DNA of 58,842 nt from Streptomyces sp. DH41. Its GTDB lineage: Bacteria; Actinomycetota; Actinomycetes; Streptomycetales; Streptomycetaceae. Below the pieces are notes generated by a model. It searched no databases. It saw only the letters and a list, made by a program, of their open reading frames with translations, and had not been told where the DNA came from. A program made the position numbers and the translations under genes. Shown here piece after piece: positions 8,483 to 17,071 of this stretch (the stretch's first letter is position 1; each line of letters opens with the position of its first letter). Location: the NCBI RefSeq assembly GCF_029813785.1, contig NZ_JARVKY010000038.1:1-58842 (forward strand). Reading direction: 5' to 3'.

Positions 8483-8821
8483 CCTTGCACGCGGCTCACC
8501 TGCTGACAGGAGTTGAGGAAAACCGGTCGCCTTGCCTCCCGGCTCGCCGGAGGCGGCCTCGCTGGACGCCCGGTCCTGCGGTTGTGCTCGCCCAGCGGAC
8601 TGCGCCACGTTTCCGGAGTGCGACGTGATGGTCACCGCCCAGACGGCCGCCCTCGGCCCGGAGGGTGAACACCGGCGTTCTCCCGACCGCTCATGCGCCG
8701 ACCCACGTGCGGCGAGAGCGCACTGGTCCGCCAGTGCCGGCCCCGAGGCCTGACGGACAGCCGGGGCCCTCCTCAACAGAGGTTGGCCACGGCTCCTGTA
8801 CGCCCCCGCCCCTACGTGCGC
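8483..8821. other. Intergenic stretch without recognisable features
   Basis: The 339 bases between the lipoprotein stop and the fused spermidine-synthase-like start show no credible gene, strong hairpin or repeat. They presumably contain the promoter of the minus-strand gene that follows. Confidence 0.3.
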
Positions 8822-9955
8822 CTACGCCGCGTCCGCGGGCAAGCCCTCTTCCGGGAGAACCTCCTCTCCGAAGTCCTCCTCGCTGAATCCCTCCTCTTCC
8901 ATCATCGCGGCGCCGAACCCGCCCAGGATCTCCTCGATGTCCATCTCGGTGGCGCCGGACGGGGCCGTGACCGTCTGGCCCTCGGTCATCCGCACCACCA
9001 GGCCCAGCTTCTTCACCTCGGCGTTCTCGGCGAGCGCTGCGAGGTCGACGTACACCTCGCTCAGCTCGCCGTTCTCGAGCGTGAAGTCTGCCGTGACCTT
9101 GGCGTCGGGGACCTCCTTGAGGTCCTTGTCCGTGGGCAGTTCCATGCCCGGTGGCAGCTTCTTCGCGAGCGGACGGATCTCGCCGAAGAGCTCTCCGATC
9201 AACGTACGGAACGGAGCGGTGGCGGTGATGCGCTCGGCACCGTCCTCACCGTCGGCGGTCTCGAAGTCGACTTCGCGGGCGACGGTCTTGCGGAGCGCCT
9301 CCAGCAGTTGCTTCTGCGTCCTGGCGTCGAGCGTGGGCTCCGGCACGGGCTCCGCCCCTGGCTCGGCGGTGGTCTCCGCCATCTCCTTGGTGTTGATCTT
9401 CACCCATTCGCCGTCGAGCGCCTTCTTGAACCCGAGCGCCCCCGGGGGCAGGTCCTTTGCCGACGGCAGGGGGGCGCCCATCGCCTTGCCGAGGAGCTCC
9501 GCGTCGGAACGGATGTACGTGTAGTCACCGACCATCCGGTACTCGACGATGTCGCCACCGTGAGTGCGGACCTTCATGGCCATTCCGACGAGGTCCTTCT
9601 CGCCGGACTCGTCGATCGGTTTCCTCGACTGCGCTGTCACACTGATCTTCGCGCCACTGATCAGGTCGGCGACCTCGTCGGGAATCTCCTCACCGGGCTC
9701 CGGGTTCGACGAGGCGTCCAGTGCCTTCAGGCTCTGGGCGTCGGTGTCGAGGTCGAGCTCGAAGGAGATCGTCTTCTCCTTGCCGAACTTGTCGAATGCC
9801 TGGTTGAGCTTCTGCCCTGCGGAGAGCTGCTCCACGGTGCCGCAGGCGGCCGAACCCGCGAGGACGGTGCCGACGACTGCGGTAGCGGTCAGGGTCTTGC
9901 GTATGGCGGTGATGATGGTCTCCTCGTCAATACGATCACGCGTGATCGTCGACAA
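8822..9955 (-). CDS. Secreted lipoprotein, LppX/LprG-like
   Basis: Up to 377 residues. A signal peptide (IRKTLTATAVVGTVLAGSAAC) ends in a lipobox with the lipid cysteine at residue 38 of the longest form. An acidic mature protein follows with alternating strands (ISFELDLDTDAQS, KISVTAQSRKP, VEYRMVGDYTYIRSD, VTADFTLENGELSEVYVDL), the layout of LppX/LprA-F-G-type lipoproteins that carry lipids or sense the envelope. The tail is very Glu-rich. The start is unclear. TTG at 9955 gives an acidic, unlikely n-region and an AGGAG only two bases away. GAGGAG at 9920-9925 points to the ATC pair at 9916/9913, where the signal peptide would look normal. Confidence 0.8.
   Translation of the reverse strand: MSTITRDRIDEETIITAIRKTLTATAVVGTVLAGSAACGTVEQLSAGQKLNQAFDKFGKEKTISFELDLDTDAQSLKALDASSNPEPGEEIPDEVADLISGAKISVTAQSRKPIDESGEKDLVGMAMKVRTHGGDIVEYRMVGDYTYIRSDAELLGKAMGAPLPSAKDLPPGALGFKKALDGEWVKINTKEMAETTAEPGAEPVPEPTLDARTQKQLLEALRKTVAREVDFETADGEDGAERITATAPFRTLIGELFGEIRPLAKKLPPGMELPTDKDLKEVPDAKVTADFTLENGELSEVYVDLAALAENAEVKKLGLVVRMTEGQTVTAPSGATEMDIEEILGGFGAAMMEEEGFSEEDFGEEVLPEEGLPADAA
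9932..9949. promoter_or_regulatory. 18-bp perfect palindrome at the lipoprotein 5' end
   Basis: ACGATCACGCGTGATCGT is fully self-complementary. It sits just upstream of the GAGGAG ribosome-like site of the lipoprotein gene and overlaps the longest version of its frame. It is a candidate operator or 5'-UTR hairpin. Confidence 0.5.
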
Positions 9956-10110
9956 GACTCCTGACGGCGCCCAATGGTTGCCCTGTACACGACCGAGCCA
10001 GGAGCGTCCCAGTCATCCGGTCTCCTCCTCATCGCCAGGAGCACTGTTCGCCAGTTCAGGCCAACGGCTGACGCCGGTGAGAGAGGGCCGCGCCCGGTCT
10101 GCGGTCGCTG

Positions 10111-11952
10111 TCAGTCGCCGGGGCGACTGCTGTCGTCGGTGGCACCGGGCCGGTCGCCGCGGTGCCGGTTGCCGGGCAGCATTTCCTGCACCTTGGCCTT
10201 GAACCCCTGCTTGATCATGGAGCCGCGATCGCTGTCGCCTCGCAGGATCGCGGTGGCGGCGGCCTCGATCTGGTCCAGTTCGGCGTGCGGCGGGATCGGT
10301 GGCACGGCCGGGTCGGTGCGGAAGTCGATGACGAACGGGCGGTCCGCGGCCAGGGCCTGTTCCCAGGCCGCCTCGACGTGCTTGGGCTTCTCCACCCGGA
10401 CGCCGTCCAGGCCGATACTGCGGGCGATCTCGGCGTAGGGCAGGTCGGGGATGTGCTGTGACTCCTCGAACTGCGGGGCGCCGGACATGGCCCGCATCTC
10501 CCACGTGACCTGGTTGAGGTCGCCGTTGTTCAGCACTGCCACAATCAGCCGCGGGTCGGACCACTCACGGTGGTATTTCGCCGCGGTGACCATCTCCATC
10601 ATGCCGTTCATCTGCATCGCGCCGTCACCGACCAGGGCGATCGCCGGACGGCCGGGGTGGGCGAACTTGGCGCCGATCGCGTAGGGCACGCCCGGGCCCA
10701 TCGTCGCCAGCGTGCCGGACAGGGAGCCGCGCATGTGGCCGCGGAAGCGCAGATGGCGGGCGTACCAGTTGGCGGCGGAGCCGGAGTCGGCGGTGACGAT
10801 CGCGTCTTCGGGCAGCCTGCCGTCCAGGGCGTGGACCACATACTCCGGGTTGATCGGGTCGGCATCCACGGCTGCACGGCGCTGCATGACCTCCCACCAG
10901 CGGGAGACGTTCTTCTCGACCTCCTCCCGCCAGGCCCGGTCCTCCTTGCGGTGCAGTCGCGGCAGCAACCGCCGCAGCGTCTCGCGCGCGTCACCGACGA
11001 GGTTCACCTCGAAGGGGTAGCGCAGGCCGATCATGTGCGGGTCGATGTCGATCTGCACCGCCCTGGCCTGGTCCAGCTCCGGCATGAACTGCGTGTACGG
11101 GAAGCTGGAGCCGATCATCAGCAGGGTGTCGCAGTCCTGCATCAGCTCATAGGAGGGGCGGGTGCCCAGCAGGCCGATGGCGCCTGTCACGTACGGCAGG
11201 TCGTCCGCCAGCACGTCCTTGCCGAGGAGGGCCTTGGCCACGCCGGCGCCGAGCACCTCCGCCAGCCGCTCCACCTCCTCACGGGCTCCGCGGGCGCCCT
11301 GTCCTACCAGGACGGCGACCTTCTCGCCGGCGTTCAGCACGTCCGCGGCGCGCTGGAGGTCCTCGTCGGACGGCACCGGCGCGGAACGGCCCAGCCCCAG
11401 GCTGGACGGCACCATCTTGAAGGCGTGACCCGGCGGCGAGTAGTCCAGCTCCTGCACATCGGCCGGCAGGATGATCGCGGTGACGGTCCGCCTGGCGTAG
11501 GCGGTGCGCATGGCACGGTCGATCAGGTTCGGCAGTTGCTCCGGCACGGTCGCCGTCTCGCAGAAGTCCGAGGCGACGTCCTTGTAGAGGCTCGCCAGAT
11601 CGACTTCCTGCTGGTACGAGCCGCCCATGGCGCTGCGGTTGGTCTGCCCGACCAGCGCCACGACCGGTACGTGGTCGAGCTTGGCGTCGTACAGGCCGTT
11701 CAGGAGGTGGATCGCGCCCGGCCCGGAGGTGGCCGCGCACACCCCGACCTTGCCGGAGAACTTGGCGTATCCGACGGCCTGGAAGGCGGCCATCTCCTCA
11801 TGGCGCGCCTGCACGAACTTCGGGTTGTTGTCCGCACGTCCCCAGGCCGCCAGCAGGCCGTTGATACCGTCCCCGGCGTAGGAGAAGACATGGTCGACAT
11901 CCCAGTCGCGCAGCCGCTGGAGAATGTGGTCCGACACCTTCATGCTCGCCAT
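10111..11952 (-). CDS. PoxB-like thiamine-diphosphate enzyme
   Basis: A 613-residue enzyme with the three-domain layout of pyruvate oxidase and acetolactate synthase. The N-terminal pyrimidine-binding domain carries the activating glutamate in QARHEEMAAF (residues 52-53). A central domain follows, then a C-terminal diphosphate domain with VGDGAMQMNG and, about 30 residues later, VLNNGDLNQ, the GDG...NN cofactor motif. By similarity it may decarboxylate pyruvate or another 2-oxoacid. Actinobacterial members are often called thiamine-pyrophosphate-requiring proteins because the substrate is unproven. ATG at 11952 (MASMKVSDH) has GGAG nine bases upstream; the in-frame extension above it is not protein-like. 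Confidence 0.9.
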   Translation of the reverse strand: MASMKVSDHILQRLRDWDVDHVFSYAGDGINGLLAAWGRADNNPKFVQARHEEMAAFQAVGYAKFSGKVGVCAATSGPGAIHLLNGLYDAKLDHVPVVALVGQTNRSAMGGSYQQEVDLASLYKDVASDFCETATVPEQLPNLIDRAMRTAYARRTVTAIILPADVQELDYSPPGHAFKMVPSSLGLGRSAPVPSDEDLQRAADVLNAGEKVAVLVGQGARGAREEVERLAEVLGAGVAKALLGKDVLADDLPYVTGAIGLLGTRPSYELMQDCDTLLMIGSSFPYTQFMPELDQARAVQIDIDPHMIGLRYPFEVNLVGDARETLRRLLPRLHRKEDRAWREEVEKNVSRWWEVMQRRAAVDADPINPEYVVHALDGRLPEDAIVTADSGSAANWYARHLRFRGHMRGSLSGTLATMGPGVPYAIGAKFAHPGRPAIALVGDGAMQMNGMMEMVTAAKYHREWSDPRLIVAVLNNGDLNQVTWEMRAMSGAPQFEESQHIPDLPYAEIARSIGLDGVRVEKPKHVEAAWEQALAADRPFVIDFRTDPAVPPIPPHAELDQIEAAATAILRGDSDRGSMIKQGFKAKVQEMLPGNRHRGDRPGATDDSSRPGD

Positions 11953-12425
11953 GGGCGGCGCTCCGTTCCTGCTTCGGTGACTTCCGCACGGCGGCGGACG
12001 GCAGCGCACGGGTAACCCTGGCAGTCGCGGGGAAACGCCGTAGCCGAGCCATCGCCCTTCTGGCCGCCTCCGGCGCCTCGCCGCGCGCGGGAGTTCTTGT
12101 CCGGTACCGCCGACGCAACTCGTCGCTCCCGCCCGGCGGTGAACGGGTCCGCGCATTCCTCGTTACTGTGCGCAGCGGATACAACCCTTCGGACGGCACC
12201 GGCACTTCGCGCATCAGGACCTTCGTCTCCAGCTGCCCACCGCTCCCCCACGACTTCGGCTGAAGGCTCCTGTGGCAGGGCCCGACTGCCGCGAGACGGT
12301 GAGCAGCGGTTGCCGCGGCGAGCTCACCGGGGGCGGCCGACCGCTTCTCCCGCGACCGCTCAGTTCTCGCCCTCGATCCCTCCGAGAGTCACCCGCCAGG
12401 CTTAATGAAAGCCAAAAGAAAAGGG
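11953..12425. other. Divergent intergenic region upstream of PoxB-like and glycan locus
   Basis: No convincing gene lies here. The open frames on both strands are Arg/Pro-rich shadows. At 12400-12414 GGCTTAATGAAAGCC contains a GCTTAA half site like the one upstream of the sugar-binding protein. Downstream of it begins the promoter-operator region of the beta-helix gene. Confidence 0.35.
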
Positions 12426-12485
12426 TTGTCAGGAACCTTGACCGCGCCTGTCATGCCGGGCAAGGCTCCGGAGAGCGCTCTCCCA
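12426..12485 (+). promoter_or_regulatory. Promoter and LacI-type operator of the beta-helix gene
   Basis: TTGTCA (12426) and TGTCAT (12449) are 17 bp apart and could be -35/-10 hexamers; TTGACC at 12438 is an alternative -35. Directly downstream, GGAGAGCGCTCTCC (12470-12483) is a perfect 14-bp palindrome whose right side matches the GH3 operator at 18283-18300 base for base. The position just after the promoter suits a repressor. LacI-family sugar regulators of streptomycetes such as CebR use palindromes of this kind. The likely ligand is the LacI protein encoded at 27261-28286. Confidence 0.65.
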
Positions 12486-12510
12486 CCCATCCGCGTCAAG
12501 GAGTCTCTCC

Positions 12511-14706
12511 ATGCCCACTGTCGGCATACCCCCGGCGGCGCCGGTGTCGCGCAGACCCGGTCGCCGCGGGCTCGTCGGCGTCCTGGTCACCGCCCTGGCC
12601 GCCGCCCTGCTCGCCGTCGTCCCCGCCACCCGGGCCCAGGCCGCGCCCGTGCTGTTGTCCCAGGGCAAGCCGGTCAGCGCCTCCAGTCAGGAGCACTACG
12701 GCACCCCGGCGACCGCGGCCGTCGACGGCGACAACGGCACCCGCTGGTCCAGCGCCGCCGCCGATCCGCAGTGGATCCGCGTCGACCTCGGCGCCCCCGC
12801 CTCCCTCAGCCGGGTCGAGTTGCGCTGGGAGGCCGCCTACGCCAAGGCGTACCGCATCGAGACGTCCCAGAACGGCAGTGACTGGTCGACGGCCTACTCC
12901 ACCACCACCGGCACCGGCGGCACGGAGACCGTGAACGTCTCCGGCACCGCCCGCTACGTCCGCATGCTCGGCACCGCCCGCGCCACCGGATACGGCTACT
13001 CCCTCTGGGAGTTCAAGGTGTACGGCACCACCGGCGACGGCTCCGGCCCCGTGATCCCGGGCGGCGGCGACCTCGGCCCCAACGTGCACGTCTTCGACCC
13101 GTCCACGCCCGGCATCCAGGCCAAGCTGGACCAGGTCTTCGAGGAGCAGGAGTCGGCGCAGTTCGGCGCCGGCCGGCACGCCTTCCTCTTCAAGCCGGGC
13201 ACCTACGACAACCTCAACGCCCAGATCGGCTTCTACACCCAGATCCTCGGTCTCGGCCTGCGTCCCGACGACACGACGATCAACGGTGACGTGACCGTCG
13301 ACGCCGGCTGGTTCAACGGCAACGCCACCCAGAACTTCTGGCGCGGCGCGGAGAACCTCGCCGTGAACCCGGTCAACGGCACCAACCGGTGGGCGGTCTC
13401 GCAGGCCTCCTCGTTCCGCCGGATGCACGTCAAGGGCGGTCTCAACCTCGCGCCCAACGGCTACGGCTGGGCCAGCGGCGGCTACATCGCCGACAGCAAG
13501 ATCGACGGCCAGGTCGGCAACTACTCGCAGCAGCAGTGGTACACCCGCGACAGTTCGATCGGCGGCTGGTCCAACAGCGTGTGGAACCAGACCTTCTCGG
13601 GTGTCGAGGGCGCTCCCGCCACCAGCTTCCCCGAGCCTCGCTACACCACGCTCGACACGACGCCGATCTCCCGCGAGAAGCCCTTCCTCTACCTGGACGG
13701 CGCCGAGTACAAGGTCTTCGCGCCCGCCAAGCGGACCAACGCCCGCGGCACCACCTGGGCGAACGGCACTCCGCAGGGCGAGTCGATCCCGCTGGACGAG
13801 TTCTACGTCGTCAAGCCCGGCGCCACCGCCGCCACCATCAACGCCGCCCTCGCCCAGGGCCTGCACCTGCTCTTCACCCCCGGCGTCTACCACGTCGACC
13901 AGACCATCAACGTCAACCGGGCCGACACCATCGTGCTGGGCCTCGGCCTCGCCACGATCATCCCGGACAACGGGGTGACCGCCATGAAGGTCGCCGACGT
14001 CGACGGCGTGCGACTCGCCGGCTTCCTCATCGACGCCGGACCGGTCAACTCCCCGACTCTTCTGGAGATCGGCCGGCAGGGCGCGTCCGCCGACCACGCG
14101 GCCAACCCCACCACCGTGCAGGACGTCTACATCCGCATCGGCGGCGCGGGCGCGGGCAAGGCGACCACCAGCATGGTGGTCAACAGCCACGACACGATCA
14201 TCGACCACACCTGGGTATGGCGGGCCGACCACGGCGAGGGCGTCGGCTGGGAGACCAACCGGGCCGACTACGGCGTCCGCGTCAACGGCGACGACGTCCT
14301 GGCCACCGGACTGTTCGTCGAGCACTTCAACAAGTACGACGTCGAGTGGTACGGCGAACGCGGCCGGACGATCTTCTACCAGAACGAGAAGGCGTACGAC
14401 GCCCCGAACCAGGCCGCCATCCAGAACGGCACGACGAAGGGGTACGCCGCCTACCGCGTCGACGACTCGGTCGACACCCATGAGGCATGGGGCCTGGGCA
14501 GCTACTGCAACTACAACGTCGACCCGAACATCCGCCAGGACCGCGGCTTCAAGGCGCCCGTCAAGCCGGGGGTGAGGTTCCACAGCCTCCTCGTGGTCTC
14601 CCTCGGCGGCATGGGCCACTACGACCACGTCATCAACGACACCGGCGCCTCCACGGTGCCCGCCGGCACCACGACCGTGCCGTCCACCGTCGTGTCCTAT
14701 CCCTGA
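12511..14706 (+). CDS. Secreted discoidin plus beta-helix carbohydrate-active protein
   Basis: 731 residues. A Sec signal peptide (to about residue 48, ending RAQAA) is followed by an F5/8-type discoidin (CBM32-like) domain at about 50-170 (VSASSQEHYGTPATAAVDG, YSLWEFKVYG). Then come two beta-helix-like parts: FLFKPGTYDNLNAQIGFYTQ at about 230 and LLFTPGVYHVDQTINVNRAD at about 450. The C-terminal part has DVEWYGERGRTIFYQNEKAY near 615. Two right-handed helices in one chain recall GH55 exo-beta-1,3-glucanases, but I cannot confirm the family or catalytic residues. ATG at 12511 has AAGGAG eight bases upstream. A strong hairpin follows the stop. It is probably induced with the GH3 gene through the shared operator. 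Confidence 0.85.
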   Translation: MPTVGIPPAAPVSRRPGRRGLVGVLVTALAAALLAVVPATRAQAAPVLLSQGKPVSASSQEHYGTPATAAVDGDNGTRWSSAAADPQWIRVDLGAPASLSRVELRWEAAYAKAYRIETSQNGSDWSTAYSTTTGTGGTETVNVSGTARYVRMLGTARATGYGYSLWEFKVYGTTGDGSGPVIPGGGDLGPNVHVFDPSTPGIQAKLDQVFEEQESAQFGAGRHAFLFKPGTYDNLNAQIGFYTQILGLGLRPDDTTINGDVTVDAGWFNGNATQNFWRGAENLAVNPVNGTNRWAVSQASSFRRMHVKGGLNLAPNGYGWASGGYIADSKIDGQVGNYSQQQWYTRDSSIGGWSNSVWNQTFSGVEGAPATSFPEPRYTTLDTTPISREKPFLYLDGAEYKVFAPAKRTNARGTTWANGTPQGESIPLDEFYVVKPGATAATINAALAQGLHLLFTPGVYHVDQTINVNRADTIVLGLGLATIIPDNGVTAMKVADVDGVRLAGFLIDAGPVNSPTLLEIGRQGASADHAANPTTVQDVYIRIGGAGAGKATTSMVVNSHDTIIDHTWVWRADHGEGVGWETNRADYGVRVNGDDVLATGLFVEHFNKYDVEWYGERGRTIFYQNEKAYDAPNQAAIQNGTTKGYAAYRVDDSVDTHEAWGLGSYCNYNVDPNIRQDRGFKAPVKPGVRFHSLLVVSLGGMGHYDHVINDTGASTVPAGTTTVPSTVVSYP

Positions 14707-14730
14707 CCGGACCGTCCGTCGGCCACGACT

Positions 14731-14773
14731 CCCCTCCGGGCCGGATGAACCCCCACGCCCCGGCCCGGAGGGG
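14731..14773 (+). terminator. Strong hairpin after the beta-helix gene
   Basis: CCCCTCCGGGCCGG and its exact complement CCGGCCCGGAGGGG form a 14-bp perfect stem with a 15-base loop, 25 bases after the stop. There is no T-run, as is common in streptomycetes. It separates the first secreted gene from the second. Confidence 0.75.
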
Positions 14774-14836
14774 TCATCACGCGGTGCTCCCGCATCCCTC
14801 ACCTCGTCGGCTCTCCCCAACCCGCCAGGAGCAGAT

Positions 14837-17002
14837 GTGTCCACAGCACTCCCGTACCGCAGACCATCCGGCCGCCGCGCCGTCCCCCTGCTCGCCCTCG
14901 GCGCGCTGGTGGCGTCGTCGCTCGCCCTGGCCGCCCCGCCCGCCGAGGCCGCTGAAAGCCTGCTCTCCCAGGGCAAGTCCGCCACCGCCTCGTCCCAGGA
15001 AGGCGACGGATACGCCCCCTCGGCGGCCGTCGACGGCAACCTCACCGGCACCCGCTGGGCCAGCCAGTGGAGCGACCCGCAGTGGTTCCAGGTCGACCTC
15101 GGACAACGGGCCGACCTCAGCCGTGTCGTGCTGACGTGGGAGGGCGCGTACGGCAAGAGCTATCAGATCCAGGCGTCCGACAACGGCACGGACTGGCGGA
15201 CGCTTGAGACCGTGACCGGCGGTGACGGCGGCACGGACGAGGTCGCCGTCTCCGGCTCCGGCCGGTACGTACGCATGCTGGGCACCGAGCGGTCCGGCGG
15301 CTACGGCTACTCCCTGTGGGAGTTCCAGGTGTACGGCACCACGGACACCACTCCGCCCACCGCGGGCGCGGTCGAGGTCTCCGGCTCCCAGGGGAACTGG
15401 CAACTGACCGTCGGCGGCCAGCCGTACACCGTCAAGGGCCTGACCTGGGGCCCTTCCATCGCGGACGCCCCGAAGTACATGCCCGACGTCAAGTCCATGG
15501 GCGTCAACACGATCCGTACCTGGGGCACCGACGGCGGCACCGAGCCACTCCTCGACAGTGCCGCCGCCAACGGCGTCCGCGTCGTCAACGGCTTCTGGCT
15601 GCAGCCCGGCGGCGGTCCCGGCTCCGGCGGCTGCGTCGACTACGTCACCGACACGACGTACAAGAACAACATGCTCACCGAGTTCGCCAAGTGGGTGGAG
15701 GAATACAAGAGCCACCCGGCGACTCTCATGTGGAACGTCGGCAACGAGTCGGTCCTCGGCCTGCAGAACTGCTACAGCGGCACGGAGCTGGAGGCGCAGC
15801 GCAACGCCTACACCGGCTTCGTCAACGACGTCGCCAAGAAGATCCACAGCATCGACCCCGATCACCCCGTCACCTCCACCGACGCCTGGACGGGAGCGTG
15901 GCCGTACTACAAGCGCAACGCGCCCGACCTCGACCTGTACTCGATGAACTCCTACGGCGACATCTGCGGCGTCCAGGAGGACTGGGAGGAGGGCGGCTAC
16001 ACCAAGCCGTACATCATCACCGAGGGCGGACCGGCCGGTGAGTGGGAGGTGCCCGACGACGTCAACGGGGTCCCCGACGAGCCGACCGACGTGCAGAAGG
16101 CCGAGGGGTACGCCAAGGCCTGGGACTGCGTCACCGGCCACCAGGGCGTCGCGCTGGGCGCCACCCTCTTCCACTACGGCGTCGAGCACGACTTCGGCGG
16201 TATCTGGTTCAACCTCGTGCCCGACGGGCTGAAGAGGCTGTCCTACTACGCCGTCAAGAAGGCGTACGGCGGATCGACCAGCGGTGACAACACTCCGCCC
16301 GTCATCACGAACATGGCCGTCGACCCCGCCTCGTCGGCCGCGGCGGGCGAGGAGTTCACCGTCCGCGCGGACGTGCGCGACCCCGACGGCGATCCGGTCA
16401 CGTACAAGGTCTTCCTCAGCGGCAACTACGCGAGCGGCGACAAGCGCCTGGTGGAGGCCGAATGGCGGTCCACCGGCAACGGCACCTTCGCCGTGAAGGC
16501 CCCGGAGAAGCTCGGCGTGTGGAAGGTGTACATCCAGGCCGAGGACGGCCGCGGCAACGCCGGCATCGAGACCAAGTCGGTGAAGGTCGTCGCCCCGCCG
16601 GTCACCGGCACGAACGTGGCGCTGAACAAGCCCACCACCGCGTCCTCCTTCCAGCCGTCGTACGGCGACTGCCCGTGCGAGCCCACCAAGGCGACGGACG
16701 GCAGGACGGACACGCGCTGGGCCAGTGACTGGAGCGACCCGCAGTGGATCCAGGTCGACCTCGGCACCGCCACGCCCATCCGCAAGCTCCAGCTCGTCTG
16801 GGACCCCGCCTACGCCAAGTCCTACGACGTACAGGTCTCGGACGACGGCACCACCTGGCGCACGGTCCACACCACGAGTGCCGGCAACGGTGACGTCGAC
16901 ACCATCGACGTCACGGAGAACGCGCGGCACGTGCGACTGCACCTGACGGCGCGTGGCACCGGCTGGGGCTACTCGCTGCACGAGTTCGGCGTCTACAGCT
17001 GA
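14837..17002 (+). CDS. Secreted clan GH-A glycoside hydrolase with two discoidin domains
   Basis: 721 residues. A signal peptide (to about residue 37, PPAEAA) precedes an N-terminal discoidin domain (38-170). A TIM-barrel catalytic domain of GH2/GH5 type follows (about 180-480), then an Ig-like domain (about 490-590) and a second discoidin domain (about 600-721, WASDWSDPQWIQVDLG). The acid/base glutamate is probably Glu304 in MWNVGNESVLG and the nucleophile Glu396 in YIITEGGPAG, the usual strand 4 and strand 7 positions. GTG at 14837 follows AGGAG by six bases. It lies between two hairpins and encodes an extracellular retaining enzyme. The glycan is unknown; a beta-glucan is plausible given the GH3 and GH1 neighbours. 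Confidence 0.87.
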   Translation: MSTALPYRRPSGRRAVPLLALGALVASSLALAAPPAEAAESLLSQGKSATASSQEGDGYAPSAAVDGNLTGTRWASQWSDPQWFQVDLGQRADLSRVVLTWEGAYGKSYQIQASDNGTDWRTLETVTGGDGGTDEVAVSGSGRYVRMLGTERSGGYGYSLWEFQVYGTTDTTPPTAGAVEVSGSQGNWQLTVGGQPYTVKGLTWGPSIADAPKYMPDVKSMGVNTIRTWGTDGGTEPLLDSAAANGVRVVNGFWLQPGGGPGSGGCVDYVTDTTYKNNMLTEFAKWVEEYKSHPATLMWNVGNESVLGLQNCYSGTELEAQRNAYTGFVNDVAKKIHSIDPDHPVTSTDAWTGAWPYYKRNAPDLDLYSMNSYGDICGVQEDWEEGGYTKPYIITEGGPAGEWEVPDDVNGVPDEPTDVQKAEGYAKAWDCVTGHQGVALGATLFHYGVEHDFGGIWFNLVPDGLKRLSYYAVKKAYGGSTSGDNTPPVITNMAVDPASSAAAGEEFTVRADVRDPDGDPVTYKVFLSGNYASGDKRLVEAEWRSTGNGTFAVKAPEKLGVWKVYIQAEDGRGNAGIETKSVKVVAPPVTGTNVALNKPTTASSFQPSYGDCPCEPTKATDGRTDTRWASDWSDPQWIQVDLGTATPIRKLQLVWDPAYAKSYDVQVSDDGTTWRTVHTTSAGNGDVDTIDVTENARHVRLHLTARGTGWGYSLHEFGVYS

Positions 17003-17004
17003 CG

Positions 17005-17032
17005 GCGAAGGGCGTCCGGCGGCGCCCTTCGC
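17005..17032 (+). terminator. Hairpin after the clan GH-A enzyme gene
   Basis: GCGAAGGGCG and CGCCCTTCGC form a 10-bp perfect stem with an 8-base loop, starting three bases after the stop. It is also only 40 bases before the next start, so it may attenuate rather than fully terminate. Confidence 0.65.
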
Positions 17033-17071
17033 ACCAACCCCCACTTGGCACCTCGGCGGGCAGGAGGCCCC

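Noticed and set aside
10111..12156. Longer form of the PoxB-like protein starting at 12156
   Set aside because: The extra 68 residues are Arg/Pro/Gly-rich and not family-like; ATG at 11952 has a good ribosome site.
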